Part shown: piece after piece, positions 54,443-64,000 of the stretch
How the letters are laid out: the number at the start of each line of letters is the position of its first letter
How positions within the stretch are numbered: position 1 is the first letter of the stretch
Assembly (NCBI GenBank): GCA_003978765.1
Contig: QNYO01000045.1
Span: forward strand, 1-64,000
Source of the DNA: Hydrogenimonas sp.
GTDB taxonomy: Bacteria > Campylobacterota > Campylobacteria > Campylobacterales > Hydrogenimonadaceae
DNA length: 64,000 nt
Direction of reading: 5' to 3'
Made by a program: the position numbers and the translations under genes
Notes under the pieces: generated by a model
What the model was told of the DNA's origin: nothing
Database searches by the model: none
What the model saw: the letters and a program-made list of their open reading frames with translations, nothing else

Positions 54443-56920
54443 ATGTCAGATCTGTTTAAAGAGAGTGAAGATATCCAAGAAGTTTCAATTGAAGAGAGTA
54501 TGAAAGGGAGCTACCTCGACTATTCGATGAGTGTTATCATCGGTCGGGCGCTTCCTGATGCAAGGGATGGGCTTAAGCCTGTACACCGCCGTATTCTCTA
54601 TGCGATGCATGAGTTGGGCGTAACATCACGCGCAGCGTATAAAAAGAGTGCCCGTATTGTCGGGGATGTGATCGGTAAGTACCATCCTCATGGTGATACA
54701 GCAGTTTATGATGCACTCGTGCGTATGGCACAAGACTTTTCAATGCGTATTCCACTTGTTGATGGTCAAGGAAACTTTGGTTCCATCGATGGTGATAATC
54801 CAGCGGCAATGCGTTATACCGAAGCACGTATGACACGCCTTGCTGAAGAGCTTATGCGTGATATCGAAAAGGATACTGTCGATTTTATCCCTAACTATGA
54901 CGATACGATGAGTGAACCCGATGTTCTCCCAAGCCGTGTACCTAACCTACTTTTAAATGGCTCGAACGGGATTGCTGTTGGTATGGCAACCAACATTCCA
55001 CCCCATCGTCTTGATGAACTGATCGATGCCCTACTCGTCCTCATCGATAATCCATCTGCTGAACTTGAAGATCTGCTTGAACATATCAAAGGACCAGACT
55101 TCCCAACAGGTGGCATTATCTTTGGGCGTAAAGGGATTATGGACGCCTATAAAACAGGGCGTGGGCGTATTAAAGTACGTGCCAAAACCCATATTGAGAA
55201 GAAGGGCAACCGAGAAGTTATCGTCATCGATGAACTCCCTTATCAAGTCAACAAATCAAAACTGATCGAAAATATTGCCCAACTTGCCAAAGATAAGGTG
55301 ATTGAGGGAATCAGTGAAGTACGTGATGAGAGTGACCGTGAAGGGATTCGTGTCGTCATTGAACTTAAAAAAGATACGATGAGTGAAATTATTCTCAATA
55401 ACCTCTTCAAATCGACACAGATGCAGACGACATTCGGAATTATCCTTCTTGCGATCCACAATAAAGAGCCAAAAATCTTCACCTTAATGGAGCTTCTTAA
55501 ACTCTTTATTCAGCATCGTAAAACAATTATTATCCGAAGAACCATCTTTGAACTTGAAAAAGCGAAAGCCCGTGCCCATATCTTAGAGGGTCTACGCATT
55601 GCTCTCGATAATATTGATGAGATTGTTGCACTGATCCGTGCTTCTAAAGATGCCAATGAGGCACGTGATGGCTTGATGGAACGCTTTAGTCTGAGTGAAA
55701 AACAGGCACAAGCGATTCTTGATATGCGCCTGCAACGCCTTACAGGACTTGAACGTGACAAGATCGAACAAGAGTATCAAGCCTTGATGGCAGAAATTGA
55801 ACGCCTAAGCAATATTCTAAAATCTGAAGATCTTCTCAATCAGATTATTAAAGAGGAGTTGCTTGAGATTAAAGAGAACTTCTCCACCCCTCGTCTCACT
55901 GAGATTGTCGATGATTATGAAGATATCGATATTGAAGATTTGATTCCAAATGAACCGATGGTTGTCACCATCACCCACCGTGGTTACATCAAACGCGTAC
56001 CCGTTAAACAGTATGAGAAGCAACATCGTGGTGGTAAAGGCAAAACCGCTGTCACCACCCATGATGATGACTTTATCGAAAGCTTCTTTATCTCTAATAC
56101 GCACGATACCCTCATGTTTGTCACCGACCGTGGTCAACTCTATTGGCTTAAAGTCTATAAGATTCCAGAAGGGTCACGTACTGCCAAAGGTAAAGCGGTC
56201 GTCAACCTCATCCAACTTCAGCCAGATGAGAATATTATGGCGATTATTCCAACCACCGATTTTGATGAGAATAAATCACTCGCCTTCTTTACCAAAAAGG
56301 GTATTGTCAAACGTACCAATTTGAGTGAATTCAAAAATATCCGCTCTGTCGGTGTTCGTGCTATTACACTTGATGAGGATGATGAACTGGTCACAGCAAA
56401 AATCATCCTACCTGAAACCGCTTGGCTCTTTGTTCTGACACAAAAAGGGATGTGTATCCGCTTCCCTGTCACAGATGCTAGAGAGATGGGACGTACAGCA
56501 CGCGGTGTCACCGCGATACGCTTCAAAATCGAAGATGACCATGTGATTGGTGCAACCACGATACGTGATGAGAGCCAAGAGCTATTAACGGTAGCTGAAA
56601 AAGGTATCGGTAAGCGTACAGAAGCGGGTGAATATCGCCTCCAAAGCCGTGGTGGTAAAGGTGTCGTTGCGATGAAACTAACACCAAAGACTGGCAATGC
56701 TGTCGGTGTTGTGATTGTCGATGAGCATAAAGATTTGATGGCACTCACCCAAAGTGGTAAGATGATCCGTGTCGATATGCAGAGTATCCGAAAAGCAGGA
56801 CGTAACACCAGCGGTGTCAAGATTGTCACACTCGAATCGGGCGATCGGGTCAACTCCATTGCAAGCTGTCCTAAAGAGGAAGCAGACGAAGAGATCTTAG
56901 AAAAAGAGAATCAAGAGTAA
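54443..56920 (+). CDS. gyrA: DNA gyrase subunit A
   Basis: An 825-residue gyrase subunit that cuts and rejoins DNA during negative supercoiling. The breakage domain has the quinolone-region motif [22 protein letters not shown] with the active Tyr in [11 protein letters not shown]-adjacent AMRYTEARM, and the C-terminal beta-pinwheel contains the GyrA-box (QRGGKG-like, here QHRGGKG and QSRGGKG). Start ATG follows AAAAGG; the upstream gap 54162-54442 is AT-rich with a TAGAAT box (54402-54407) and no other gene. A hairpin follows the stop. Confidence 0.97.
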   Translation: MSDLFKESEDIQEVSIEESMKGSYLDYSMSVIIGRALPDARDGLKPVHRRILYAMHELGVTSRAAYKKSARIVGDVIGKYHPHGDTAVYDALVRMAQDFSMRIPLVDGQGNFGSIDGDNPAAMRYTEARMTRLAEELMRDIEKDTVDFIPNYDDTMSEPDVLPSRVPNLLLNGSNGIAVGMATNIPPHRLDELIDALLVLIDNPSAELEDLLEHIKGPDFPTGGIIFGRKGIMDAYKTGRGRIKVRAKTHIEKKGNREVIVIDELPYQVNKSKLIENIAQLAKDKVIEGISEVRDESDREGIRVVIELKKDTMSEIILNNLFKSTQMQTTFGIILLAIHNKEPKIFTLMELLKLFIQHRKTIIIRRTIFELEKAKARAHILEGLRIALDNIDEIVALIRASKDANEARDGLMERFSLSEKQAQAILDMRLQRLTGLERDKIEQEYQALMAEIERLSNILKSEDLLNQIIKEELLEIKENFSTPRLTEIVDDYEDIDIEDLIPNEPMVVTITHRGYIKRVPVKQYEKQHRGGKGKTAVTTHDDDFIESFFISNTHDTLMFVTDRGQLYWLKVYKIPEGSRTAKGKAVVNLIQLQPDENIMAIIPTTDFDENKSLAFFTKKGIVKRTNLSEFKNIRSVGVRAITLDEDDELVTAKIILPETAWLFVLTQKGMCIRFPVTDAREMGRTARGVTAIRFKIEDDHVIGATTIRDESQELLTVAEKGIGKRTEAGEYRLQSRGGKGVVAMKLTPKTGNAVGVVIVDEHKDLMALTQSGKMIRVDMQSIRKAGRNTSGVKIVTLESGDRVNSIASCPKEEADEEILEKENQE

Positions 56921-56931
56921 CCTCTCTCATA

Positions 56932-56961
56932 CGATCACACCTTCACATAGGGGTGTGATCG
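56932..56961 (+). terminator. Probable gyrA terminator hairpin
   Basis: CGATCACACC and GGTGTGATCG form a 10-bp stem around a 10-base loop, 12 bp after the gyrA stop. Only a weak T-content follows (CTTATCCCC), so termination may be partial. Confidence 0.6.
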
Positions 56962-57056
56962 CTTATCCCCTCACACCTTCAAACAGAGACAATATCAAGT
57001 CGATTTTAACGATCAATTGGTTATCATAAAAAAAATGGCTAAATGGAGTAGATAGG

Positions 57057-58205
57057 ATGAAGATCGCTATCGTCGAAGATGACATTAATATGCGAAAATC
57101 TCTTGAAATTGCTTTAGGCGATTATGACGACTTTGAGGTCAAAACCTTTCGCAATGCCAAAGAGGCACTCAAAAAGTTAGATGATAGCTACGATCTTGTC
57201 ATCTCCGATATTACAATGCCGGGAATGGATGGGATTGAGTTTGTAACAACCCTCAATGGACAATATGATGTCATTATCATTACAGGTAATGCCACGCTCA
57301 ACCATGCCATTGAGTCGATTCGGCTTGGTGTGAGTGACTTTCTTACCAAACCTTTTGAGGTCGAAACCCTTGTGGAGGCGATTCGACGCAGCCAAAAGGT
57401 ACAAGCCCGTCTTGCTAAAAGAGCTTCTCAAGTCGAAGGACCCTCTTCAACACCCTACTTTTATGGCTCATCAAAAGCACTCGAAAAGGCTCTCAAACTT
57501 GCTTACAAAGCAGCCAAAAGTGATGCATCGATTCTTCTTTTGGGAGAGAGTGGTGTCGGTAAAGAGCTCTTTGCCAAAACAATTCATGAACACTCTCCAC
57601 GAAAAGATAAACCCTTTGTTGCCATCAATATGGCTGCTATTCCAGAAAATTTGATCGAAAGTGAGCTGTTTGGTTTTGAAAAGGGTGCCTTTACAGATGC
57701 GGTTGAAGCCAAAATCGGAAAGTTTGAAGCGGCCAATGGCGGAACCCTCTTTCTTGATGAGATTGCTGAAATGCCCTACCATCTTCAAGCCAAACTTTTA
57801 CGAGCTCTTCAAGAGAAGATTATCTACCGATTGGGATCAACCAAGGGTATTCCAATTGATGTGCGAATCATTAGTGCCACCAATGCCGATATTAAGATGA
57901 AGATGCAAGAGCAGAGCTTTCGTGAAGATCTCTATTACCGTATCGCTACCATTCCTATTGTGATTCCACCACTGCGTGAGCGTGTCGATGAAATTCTTCC
58001 AATTGCTCAAAAGAGTCTTGAAAATGTGATACAAAAGTATAATTTCTCTCCCAAATATTTTAGCGATGAAGCCAAAGCAAAACTCTTAGCCTACCACTGG
58101 CCTGGGAATATACGAGAGTTGATTGCCGTGGTTGAACGTGCTGCCATCTTATCCGAGGGAGATACCATTACCGAAGAGGATCTCTTTTTGGATGCAAGAA
58201 TTTGA
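57057..58205 (+). CDS. flgR: Sigma-54-dependent response regulator FlgR (no DNA-binding domain)
   Basis: A 382-residue NtrC-type activator: receiver domain (Asp in LVISDITMPGMDG, Lys in LTKPF), then an AAA+ domain with Walker A GESGVGKEL (about residue 163), the sigma-54 contact loop GAFTDA (canonical GAFTGA), Walker B GGTLFLDEI and R-finger region. It ends at residue 382 after the AAA+ domain with ERAAILSEGDTITEEDLFLD, with no Fis-type helix-turn-helix. That truncation is characteristic of Campylobacterota FlgR, which activates middle/late flagellar genes from solution with kinase FlgS. The Asp in the loop is worth noting. Confidence 0.9.
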   Translation: MKIAIVEDDINMRKSLEIALGDYDDFEVKTFRNAKEALKKLDDSYDLVISDITMPGMDGIEFVTTLNGQYDVIIITGNATLNHAIESIRLGVSDFLTKPFEVETLVEAIRRSQKVQARLAKRASQVEGPSSTPYFYGSSKALEKALKLAYKAAKSDASILLLGESGVGKELFAKTIHEHSPRKDKPFVAINMAAIPENLIESELFGFEKGAFTDAVEAKIGKFEAANGGTLFLDEIAEMPYHLQAKLLRALQEKIIYRLGSTKGIPIDVRIISATNADIKMKMQEQSFREDLYYRIATIPIVIPPLRERVDEILPIAQKSLENVIQKYNFSPKYFSDEAKAKLLAYHWPGNIRELIAVVERAAILSEGDTITEEDLFLDARI

Positions 58206-58260
58206 TCGATTGAAGGATATAAAGTCACAATATTATACCAATAACTAATCCCCTTTTCGA

Positions 58261-58266
58261 TATAAT
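58261..58266 (+). promoter_or_regulatory. -10 box before asd
   Basis: TATAAT 32 bp before the asd start, in the 93-bp gap after flgR. It probably drives the operon asd to the radical SAM gene. No -35. Confidence 0.5.
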
Positions 58267-58298
58267 CGCGTAACTTTCATTCTGACGAGGTAGAGATC

Positions 58299-59327
58299 AT
58301 GCGTAAATTCAATGTTGCAGTTGTAGGTGCCACAGGTGCTGTCGGTGAAGAGATGCTAAGAGTCCTTGAAGAGGTCGATTTTCCTATAGCAAAACTTGTT
58401 CCTCTTGCAAGTGCAAGAAGTGCTGGCGGTACTGTTGAATACAAAGGTCAAGAGGTGACTGTTAAAGAGTTGACCGAAACAGTCTTTGAAGAGGAAGAGA
58501 TTGAAATTGCCCTCTTTAGTGCAGGTGGTTCAGTATCGGCAAAGTTTGCACCTTATGCGGTTGAGGCGGGTGCTGTTGTTGTCGATAATACAAGCCATTT
58601 CCGAATGGATCCTGATGTTCCATTGGTTGTTCCAGAGGTTAACCCAGAAGATATTGCAAAGTGGCGTATCAAAGGGATTATTGCCAACCCTAACTGCTCA
58701 ACGATTCAGATGGTTCAAGCACTCAAGCCACTACATGATGCTTACGGTGTCGAGCGTATCGATGTCAGTACCTACCAAGCGACATCGGGTGCTGGTAAAA
58801 GTGCAATGGAAGAGCTTGTGAATCAGATGCAGGCATTTTTTGCTTTCAAACTTGAAGATAGCCCTAAAGAGCGCTTCCCTCATCAAATTGCACTCAATGT
58901 CATTCCACAAATTGATGTCTTTTTAGAGAATGGATTTACCAAAGAAGAGATGAAGATGGTCAATGAGACCAATAAGATTATGCATGACACCATTCAAGTA
59001 GCGGCAACCTGTGTCCGTGTTCCAACCTTGCGTGGTCATGCAGAGAGTATTACTGTCACCTGTAAACGTGATGTTGATGCCGATGCAGCACGTGAAGTCA
59101 TTGCCAAAGGTGAAAATATCGTTGTTATGGATGATCCTCAACATAGCGTCTATCCAATGCCAACCATCTGTGTCGATAAGAATGAGACCTTTGTGGGACG
59201 TATCCGAAACGATATCTATCGTTCCAATGTTTTACATATGTTTGTTGTGGCTGATAACCTCCGTGTTGGTGCTGCGACCAATGCTGTGCGTATCGCACTT
59301 AAATGGATCGAAATGGAGTCTGAATAA
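58299..59327 (+). CDS. asd: Aspartate-semialdehyde dehydrogenase
   Basis: A 342-residue enzyme reducing aspartyl phosphate to the semialdehyde, a branch point toward lysine, diaminopimelate, threonine and methionine. Motifs: GATGAVGEEMLRVL (NADP), ASARSAGG, and the catalytic Cys in NPNCSTIQMV (about residue 131), with the later His in GHAESITV. First gene of a run with overlapping ends (yqhA-like, hemE, pgp2-like, pgp1-like, radical SAM). Confidence 0.96.
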   Translation: MRKFNVAVVGATGAVGEEMLRVLEEVDFPIAKLVPLASARSAGGTVEYKGQEVTVKELTETVFEEEEIEIALFSAGGSVSAKFAPYAVEAGAVVVDNTSHFRMDPDVPLVVPEVNPEDIAKWRIKGIIANPNCSTIQMVQALKPLHDAYGVERIDVSTYQATSGAGKSAMEELVNQMQAFFAFKLEDSPKERFPHQIALNVIPQIDVFLENGFTKEEMKMVNETNKIMHDTIQVAATCVRVPTLRGHAESITVTCKRDVDADAAREVIAKGENIVVMDDPQHSVYPMPTICVDKNETFVGRIRNDIYRSNVLHMFVVADNLRVGAATNAVRIALKWIEMESE

Positions 59328-59842
59328 TGAAGCTCTTAGAAAAACTTTTTGAGTCAACACTCTGGAATGGTCGGCTCTTTGTACTATTGGCTGTTATCTT
59401 CTCAATGTTTGGATCGATTGTCCTCTTCTTTGTCGCAAGTGTCGATATTTGGGGCATCATGATCAAAACCTTTGAGACCTATCTACACCACCAACACCCT
59501 GAACACTTCCATGAGGAGCTTGTTGGTGTCATTATTGGTGCAGTTGACCTTTACCTCATGGCAATTGTCATGCTGATCTTTAGTTTTGGTATTTATGAGC
59601 TCTTTATCTCCGAGATCGATCCAGCAAAACAGGCTGAAGGCTCTAAAATTCTTGAGATCCACTCGCTTGATCAACTCAAAGATAAGTTGGCCAAAGTAAT
59701 TGTGATGGTTTTGGTCGTCAGCTTCTTTAAAAAAGCGCTCTATACCCACTACGACACACCACTTGAGATGCTCTATTTTGCAGGGGCAATTTTAGCTTTG
59801 GCAGTTGGACTCTATTTCCTACATAAAGGGGGAGAACACTAA
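59327..59842 (+). CDS. YqhA/UPF0114 family membrane protein
   Basis: A 171-residue protein with four membrane helices (about 19-40, 65-88, 118-140, 148-165). The [11 protein letters not shown]-type motif ([15 protein letters not shown]) in the middle is the family hallmark. Function is unknown; the ATG overlaps the asd stop and its TAA overlaps hemE. Confidence 0.84.
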   Translation: MKLLEKLFESTLWNGRLFVLLAVIFSMFGSIVLFFVASVDIWGIMIKTFETYLHHQHPEHFHEELVGVIIGAVDLYLMAIVMLIFSFGIYELFISEIDPAKQAEGSKILEIHSLDQLKDKLAKVIVMVLVVSFFKKALYTHYDTPLEMLYFAGAILALAVGLYFLHKGGEH

Positions 59843-60867
59843 TGATTTTTGTTGATGCATGCTTTAATAAACCGACCCCCTATACGCCTGTTTGGATGAT
59901 GCGCCAAGCGGGGCGCTATCTTCCAGAGTATATGGCTGTTCGCCAAAAAGCAGGTGACTTTCTAACACTTTGTAAAAATCCTGCAATGGCAGCAGAAGTG
60001 ACCCTACAACCTATCGATATTGTTGGTGTCGATGCGGCAATTTTGTTTAGCGATATTTTGGTGATCCCTTTAGAGATGGGAATGGATCTTACATTTGCCA
60101 AAGGAGAAGGACCTGTCTTTAGCGACCCTATCCGTACACCAGAAGATCTCAAACGGCTTCAACCCAATGCCCATGAACGACTCACCTATGTCTATGAGAC
60201 CATCAAAATCGTTCGTGAACGGCTTGCTGATGATAAAGCACTTATCGGCTTTACAGGTGCGCCATGGACACTCATTACCTATATGATTGAAGGGCGTGGT
60301 ACCAAAACCTACAATATTGTCAAAAAACTGATCTATACTCAGCCTGAGTTTGTTCATGCCCTCCTTCGTGAAGTGACAGAGGTGGTCAAACTCTATCTTG
60401 AGAAGCAGATTGAAGCGGGTGTCAATGCCGTGCAAATTTTTGATAGTTGGGCAGCGGCTCTCGAAAAACCGAAATATTTTGAGTTCAGCTGGAACTATAT
60501 GAAAGAGATTGCCTCTTATATTAAAGGAAAATATCCCCATATTCCTGTCATTATGTTCCCTAAAGGGATTGGTGCTTACCTTGATGATATTGATGGAGAG
60601 TTCGATGTCTTTGGTGTCGATTGGGGCACACCAATGGCATTGGCCAAAGAGAAACTTGGTGATCGCTATGTTCTTCAAGGAAATATGGAGCCGTGCCGAC
60701 TCTACTCAAAAGAGGCAACCAAAGCGTGTGTCACTGCCCTACATGAGATTATGCAAGGTCAAGGGCATATCTTCAACCTTGGACACGGTATCTTACCTGA
60801 TGTACCTGTTGAAAATGCCAAATATTTTGTTGAGCTTATCCACCAAATCACACGGAAGGGACAATGA
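59842..60867 (+). CDS. hemE: Uroporphyrinogen decarboxylase
   Basis: A 341-residue heme-synthesis enzyme. Signature at the N-terminus: [15 protein letters not shown], then [32 protein letters not shown] and NLGHGILP. It makes coproporphyrinogen III for heme, which the peroxidase, cytochromes and NnrS need. It starts on the stop of the membrane protein (TAATG) and overlaps the next gene by ATGA. Confidence 0.96.
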   Translation: MIFVDACFNKPTPYTPVWMMRQAGRYLPEYMAVRQKAGDFLTLCKNPAMAAEVTLQPIDIVGVDAAILFSDILVIPLEMGMDLTFAKGEGPVFSDPIRTPEDLKRLQPNAHERLTYVYETIKIVRERLADDKALIGFTGAPWTLITYMIEGRGTKTYNIVKKLIYTQPEFVHALLREVTEVVKLYLEKQIEAGVNAVQIFDSWAAALEKPKYFEFSWNYMKEIASYIKGKYPHIPVIMFPKGIGAYLDDIDGEFDVFGVDWGTPMALAKEKLGDRYVLQGNMEPCRLYSKEATKACVTALHEIMQGQGHIFNLGHGILPDVPVENAKYFVELIHQITRKGQ

Positions 60868-61829
60868 CACGCACAATACTTTTTTTGCTTTTGCCACTCT
60901 TTCTCTTTTCAAAGGATATTGTCGAAGTCTATCGTCTGCATGGAATGAATGGGTTGGAGAAAATGCTCGATCTCGAATTGAGCAGTCCAGCCTATTGGCA
61001 AAAGGCTCTTCAAAACCATGATATTCGTTACGGTTTCTTCGATACTCCAACCGATCTTCTTTTATGCACAAAAAGCAAAAGAGAGCTTGCCCTCTATACT
61101 ATCAATGGTCATCTACAACTCAAACAGAAGACTCCAATCATTATCGGGCAAGCCGCTGGTGATAAGATTCGAGAGGGCGATATGAGGACCCCTATTGGGG
61201 TTTATCATATTGTTGCTCGCAAAACAAACTTAGAAAAGAAGTATGGACCTTTGGCGTTTGTTACTGACTATCCCAACCGTTTTGATCGTATCTGGGGTAA
61301 AAATGGTCACGGTATCTGGTTGCATGGACTCCCTCCAGGTAAAGAGGGTGAGAAGAATGCCACCAAGGGGTGTATTGCAGTCGATAACCAAACGCTCTTA
61401 CATCTCGACCGACAACTCTCACTGGATCGTGCACTACTGGTCATTAGTGAAACACCGCTACAAGAGGTTTCAGAAGAGACGATGCGCCATCTTCTCGCCT
61501 TTATCTACCATTGGCGTTACACATGGAAATATAACCTCTTCAATGAGTATCTCGAAAACTACTCACCACGTCTGGTATTTCAATCTGTCCATGATTTTAA
61601 CTACTTCTCAAAATATAAAGAGCGGGTTTTTGAAAAGAATAGAAACCGAAAAAAGACGCTACGATTTAGTGACTTAAAGGTTGTACCCTATCCCAACTCT
61701 TTAGGAAAAAAGTTGTGGTATGTCTCTTTTCATGAATATTACAAAAGTGGGGGCTATATCTTTTCGGGTACTAAAAAGATTCTTGTTGAAGAGAAACGCC
61801 CCAACCATTTCAAAATCATTGTGGAATAG
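60864..61829 (+). CDS. LD-carboxypeptidase/transpeptidase-like cell shape protein (Pgp2/Csd6-like)
   Basis: A 321-residue periplasmic protein (signal [18 protein letters not shown]) with a YkuD-type domain: [36 protein letters not shown] and the catalytic ATKGCIAV (Cys about residue 171, His upstream), then a C-terminal NTF2-like region (about 210-321). This layout matches Pgp2 of Campylobacter and Csd6 of Helicobacter, which trim tetrapeptides to tripeptides and set helical cell shape. The neighbour is the Pgp1/Csd4-like gene. Confidence 0.83.
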   Translation: MTRTILFLLLPLFLFSKDIVEVYRLHGMNGLEKMLDLELSSPAYWQKALQNHDIRYGFFDTPTDLLLCTKSKRELALYTINGHLQLKQKTPIIIGQAAGDKIREGDMRTPIGVYHIVARKTNLEKKYGPLAFVTDYPNRFDRIWGKNGHGIWLHGLPPGKEGEKNATKGCIAVDNQTLLHLDRQLSLDRALLVISETPLQEVSEETMRHLLAFIYHWRYTWKYNLFNEYLENYSPRLVFQSVHDFNYFSKYKERVFEKNRNRKKTLRFSDLKVVPYPNSLGKKLWYVSFHEYYKSGGYIFSGTKKILVEEKRPNHFKIIVE

Positions 61830-61832
61830 TCG

Positions 61833-63128
61833 ATGCGCTTTCTTATTTTTTTACTGTTAAACTACCTCGTTCTCTTTTCTGCCGAACTTCACTTCAAACT
61901 CTATAAATTGACAGGAAAAGAGAAAGGTCCAACCCTGCTTGTTTTTGGTGGTATTCATGGCAACGAACCTGGTGGATATTTTGCCCCTGCCCTTTTGGTC
62001 ACACACTACCATATCGATAAAGGTGCTCTTTGGGTTGCTCCCAATCTCAATTTCGATAGTATTATCCGTTTTCAGCGTGGTCGTTATGGTGATATGAACC
62101 GTAAATTCTCCACTATTGCCAAAAATGACCCCGATAAAGAGATTATTGAAGATATCAAAGCCTTGATTCTTAACGATCAAGTCGATCTAATTTTAAATCT
62201 GCATGATGGTCATGGGTTCTATCGGGACAAGTGGCAAAACTCAATTTTCAATCCAAAAGCTTGGGGACAAGCCTGTATTATTGATCAAAAATCGATTGAT
62301 GCCAAACGTTTTGGGGATCTTGATAAACTGGCACGACAAGTCTCAAAACGTTTGAATAAAAAACTGCTCTATCAACACCATATTTTTAACGTTAAAAATA
62401 CTGAAACCAAAATGAAAGATGAGCAGATGCGGCTCTCATTGACCTACTTTGCCATCACCCATGGCAAACCGGCAATGGCAATTGAGACCAGTAAGAATCT
62501 TACCGATGTCTCCCAAAAAGTACTCTATCAACTGCGTGCAATTGAAGCCTTTATGGATGAGATTGGGATCTCTTATCATCGCGATTTTGATATGAATTTG
62601 CAAACAATTCGCACACTTCTACACCATTATGGTACGGTTGTCATTAACGACAACTTCCTGGTTCCACTCGATACTGTTGATAAACTTCTACGCTTTGTAC
62701 CTCTTAAAAAGCGTGGCAACCACATCACCTATGCCGACTCTCCACTTGCCGCGATCAAAAAGAGTGGTCGCTACTACCATGTGATGATTGGTCCTTGGAA
62801 AATCACAACGCTACAACCAGACTACTTTACGATGAAAGAGCGACTCCCATCGGTTGAAATTGAAGCCGATGAGGAGATCAAAAAGGTAAAAATTCCATCG
62901 ATCTTTGAGTTTAGAGAGAGCTTCAGAGTCCATGCCCCCAAAGGGTATCGTGTCAATATTATCGGCTTCTCTAAAAAGGGAAAAAGTAATGAGAATAATA
63001 TGACCATCACCTTTCATGATCTCAACCCACGCTATGCGATGGATAAACATAACCGTCTTTTCCGTGTCGAGTTTTATCATAACAACCAATTTTGTGGCAT
63101 GACGATTGCCAAAAAGGTAGATCCATGA
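61833..63128 (+). CDS. DL-carboxypeptidase cell shape protein (Pgp1/Csd4-like, M14 family)
   Basis: A 431-residue periplasmic protein (signal MRFLIFLLLNYLVLFSAE). The zinc peptidase domain shows GGIHGNEPGGYFAPA (HxxE zinc ligands) and LNLHDGHG (third His), then ETSKNL; the C-terminal third is beta-rich. Csd4 of Helicobacter has Gln in place of the first His, while here it is His as in Campylobacter Pgp1. It cleaves peptidoglycan tripeptides to dipeptides. The start is 3 bp after pgp2-like; its stop overlaps the radical SAM gene. Confidence 0.84.
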   Translation: MRFLIFLLLNYLVLFSAELHFKLYKLTGKEKGPTLLVFGGIHGNEPGGYFAPALLVTHYHIDKGALWVAPNLNFDSIIRFQRGRYGDMNRKFSTIAKNDPDKEIIEDIKALILNDQVDLILNLHDGHGFYRDKWQNSIFNPKAWGQACIIDQKSIDAKRFGDLDKLARQVSKRLNKKLLYQHHIFNVKNTETKMKDEQMRLSLTYFAITHGKPAMAIETSKNLTDVSQKVLYQLRAIEAFMDEIGISYHRDFDMNLQTIRTLLHHYGTVVINDNFLVPLDTVDKLLRFVPLKKRGNHITYADSPLAAIKKSGRYYHVMIGPWKITTLQPDYFTMKERLPSVEIEADEEIKKVKIPSIFEFRESFRVHAPKGYRVNIIGFSKKGKSNENNMTITFHDLNPRYAMDKHNRLFRVEFYHNNQFCGMTIAKKVDP

Positions 63129-64000
63129 GAACGATCTTTGGACCGATTCCCTCAAGACGTTTCGGTACCTCTTTGGGTATCGATTTAAGTCCTGGCAAGA
63201 AACAGTGCAATTTTGACTGTCTCTATTGTGAATTGGCTGCGGCAAAGCCGGTTGATACAATTGAGAATCCACCAAGTGTGGATGAAGTGATGAGTGAACT
63301 CACTATAGCACTCCAAGAGCATAGCGATATTGATGTCATTACGATCACTGCCAATGGTGAACCAACCCTCTACCCCTTTCTTGATGAGTTGATTGAGCGT
63401 ATCAATGCGATCAAAAATGACTACAAAACCCTCATATTAACCAATGCCTCAACAATTCATAACCCAAATATTCAAACCACTCTAAGCAGACTCGATACCG
63501 TCAAACTCTCACTCGATTGTGTCACTTCTGAATGCTTTAAAAAGTTGGATCGTCCGACACAATCGGTCAATCTTGAATCAATCATTAAAGGGATTGAAAC
63601 CTTTAGAAGAATCTATCAAGGTGAGATGGTGCTTGAGATTTTGATGGTCAAGGGGCTGAATAACAGCGATGAAGAGATCGAAGCTTTTAATAAGATTCTT
63701 CCAAAACTTGGAGCCGATCGCATCGACTTAGGCACGGTTGATCGTCCACCCGCCTACCCTATCGAACCCCTTAGCTATGCTGAACTTCATCAAATTGCCC
63801 AAAAGTTCGATCCATCACTTCCTATCCATATCGCCAGCCGTCACCAAGCCAAAGAGGCACAAGGGAGTTATAGTGACGAAGAGATTCTTTCGACACTTCA
63901 AAAGCGTCCACTCACTCTCAATGATATTCATACCCTCTTTGATGCAGAGAGTCTGAAACGTTTTCAAAAACTTTTAGAAGAAAAGAGAGTCGCAACCAAA
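63125..64000 (+). CDS. Radical SAM protein (COG0731-like), 3' end beyond the window
   Basis: ATG at 63125 overlaps the previous stop as ATGA and stays open for 292 codons to the right edge. N-terminal GPIPSRRFGTSLGIDLSPG is followed by a 4Fe-4S site C28-N-F-D-C32-L-Y-C35 (CX3CX2C) and ITANGEPTL, then KLSLD. That pattern is of radical SAM proteins related to wyosine synthase and YfkA-type enzymes of unassigned function. The missing end prevents a firmer call. Confidence 0.82.
   Translation, partial: MRTIFGPIPSRRFGTSLGIDLSPGKKQCNFDCLYCELAAAKPVDTIENPPSVDEVMSELTIALQEHSDIDVITITANGEPTLYPFLDELIERINAIKNDYKTLILTNASTIHNPNIQTTLSRLDTVKLSLDCVTSECFKKLDRPTQSVNLESIIKGIETFRRIYQGEMVLEILMVKGLNNSDEEIEAFNKILPKLGADRIDLGTVDRPPAYPIEPLSYAELHQIAQKFDPSLPIHIASRHQAKEAQGSYSDEEILSTLQKRPLTLNDIHTLFDAESLKRFQKLLEEKRVATK

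Noticed and set aside
54268-54459. 63-codon frame upstream of gyrA
   Set aside because: It overlaps the gyrA start region and promoter, has no good ribosome-binding site, and resembles random AT-rich coding.

Overview
The window looks like chromosomal core from a Campylobacterota (epsilonproteobacterial) free-living chemolithotroph of the Sulfurovum/Sulfurimonas type. The evidence is a one-piece CcsB-CcsA cytochrome c synthase, a FlgR-type sigma-54 activator without a DNA-binding tail, an AddB/AddA pair, a glutamate 5-kinase without PUA domain, Pgp1/Pgp2-like cell-shape peptidases and a short FliN followed by a FliO-like protein. Coding density is very high and many genes are coupled by ATGA, GTGA, TTGA or TAATG overlaps. 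No insertion sequence, prophage, rRNA operon or CRISPR array is visible.

Layout. 1-1170: a visibly AT-rich patch with the 5' part of a pentapeptide-repeat gene. 1182-12591: recR, dnaJ, ccsBA, polA-uvrA and a TauE/SafE permease. 12630-14065: fliN-fliO. 14092-19300: periplasmic peroxidase, rhodanese, a two-cysteine ferritin-like protein divergent from a Fur/PerR regulator (three 12-bp iterons between them), and groES-groEL behind a promoter with a degenerate CIRCE. 19435-26600: an AsmA-like protein, tRNA-Met(CAU), the molybdate operon, proB-obgE, and rplU-rpmA with a structured spacer. 26687-29045: ridA, a thioredoxin-like protein, dapE, a lipoprotein. 29038-33671: TonB-ExbB-ExbD followed by a PAS/GGDEF/EAL protein. 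33801-40475: NnrS, and an operon of a short asparaginase-domain gene, addB and addA.

40667-45453 holds an OmpA-like lipoprotein converging on what I consider the most interesting locus. It is a bufferin-type RiPP cluster read leftward: a 109-residue cysteine-repeat precursor, an MNIO (DUF692) iron enzyme, a DUF2063 partner and a DoxX membrane protein, followed 19 bp later by a membrane-anchored FMN glutamate-synthase-like protein that may be an extra component. By analogy with known bufferins/HvfABCX the system should make a thiol-modified, copper-binding periplasmic peptide. The core motif here is KGKCG/KGQCG rather than the usual EGKCG.

45587-50059: a tightly coupled operon pyrC, response regulator, histidine kinase, ExbB, ExbD, PilZ. 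50127-54161: DedA and two amt-PII pairs in tandem. 54443-64000: gyrA, flgR and an operon of asd, a YqhA-like protein, hemE, the pgp2/csd6-like and pgp1/csd4-like peptidoglycan peptidases, and a radical SAM gene that runs off the right edge. No stretch longer than about 300 bases lacks a gene. The largest gaps (12592-12869, 19216-19434, 54162-54442) are promoter regions and are described in the entries below.
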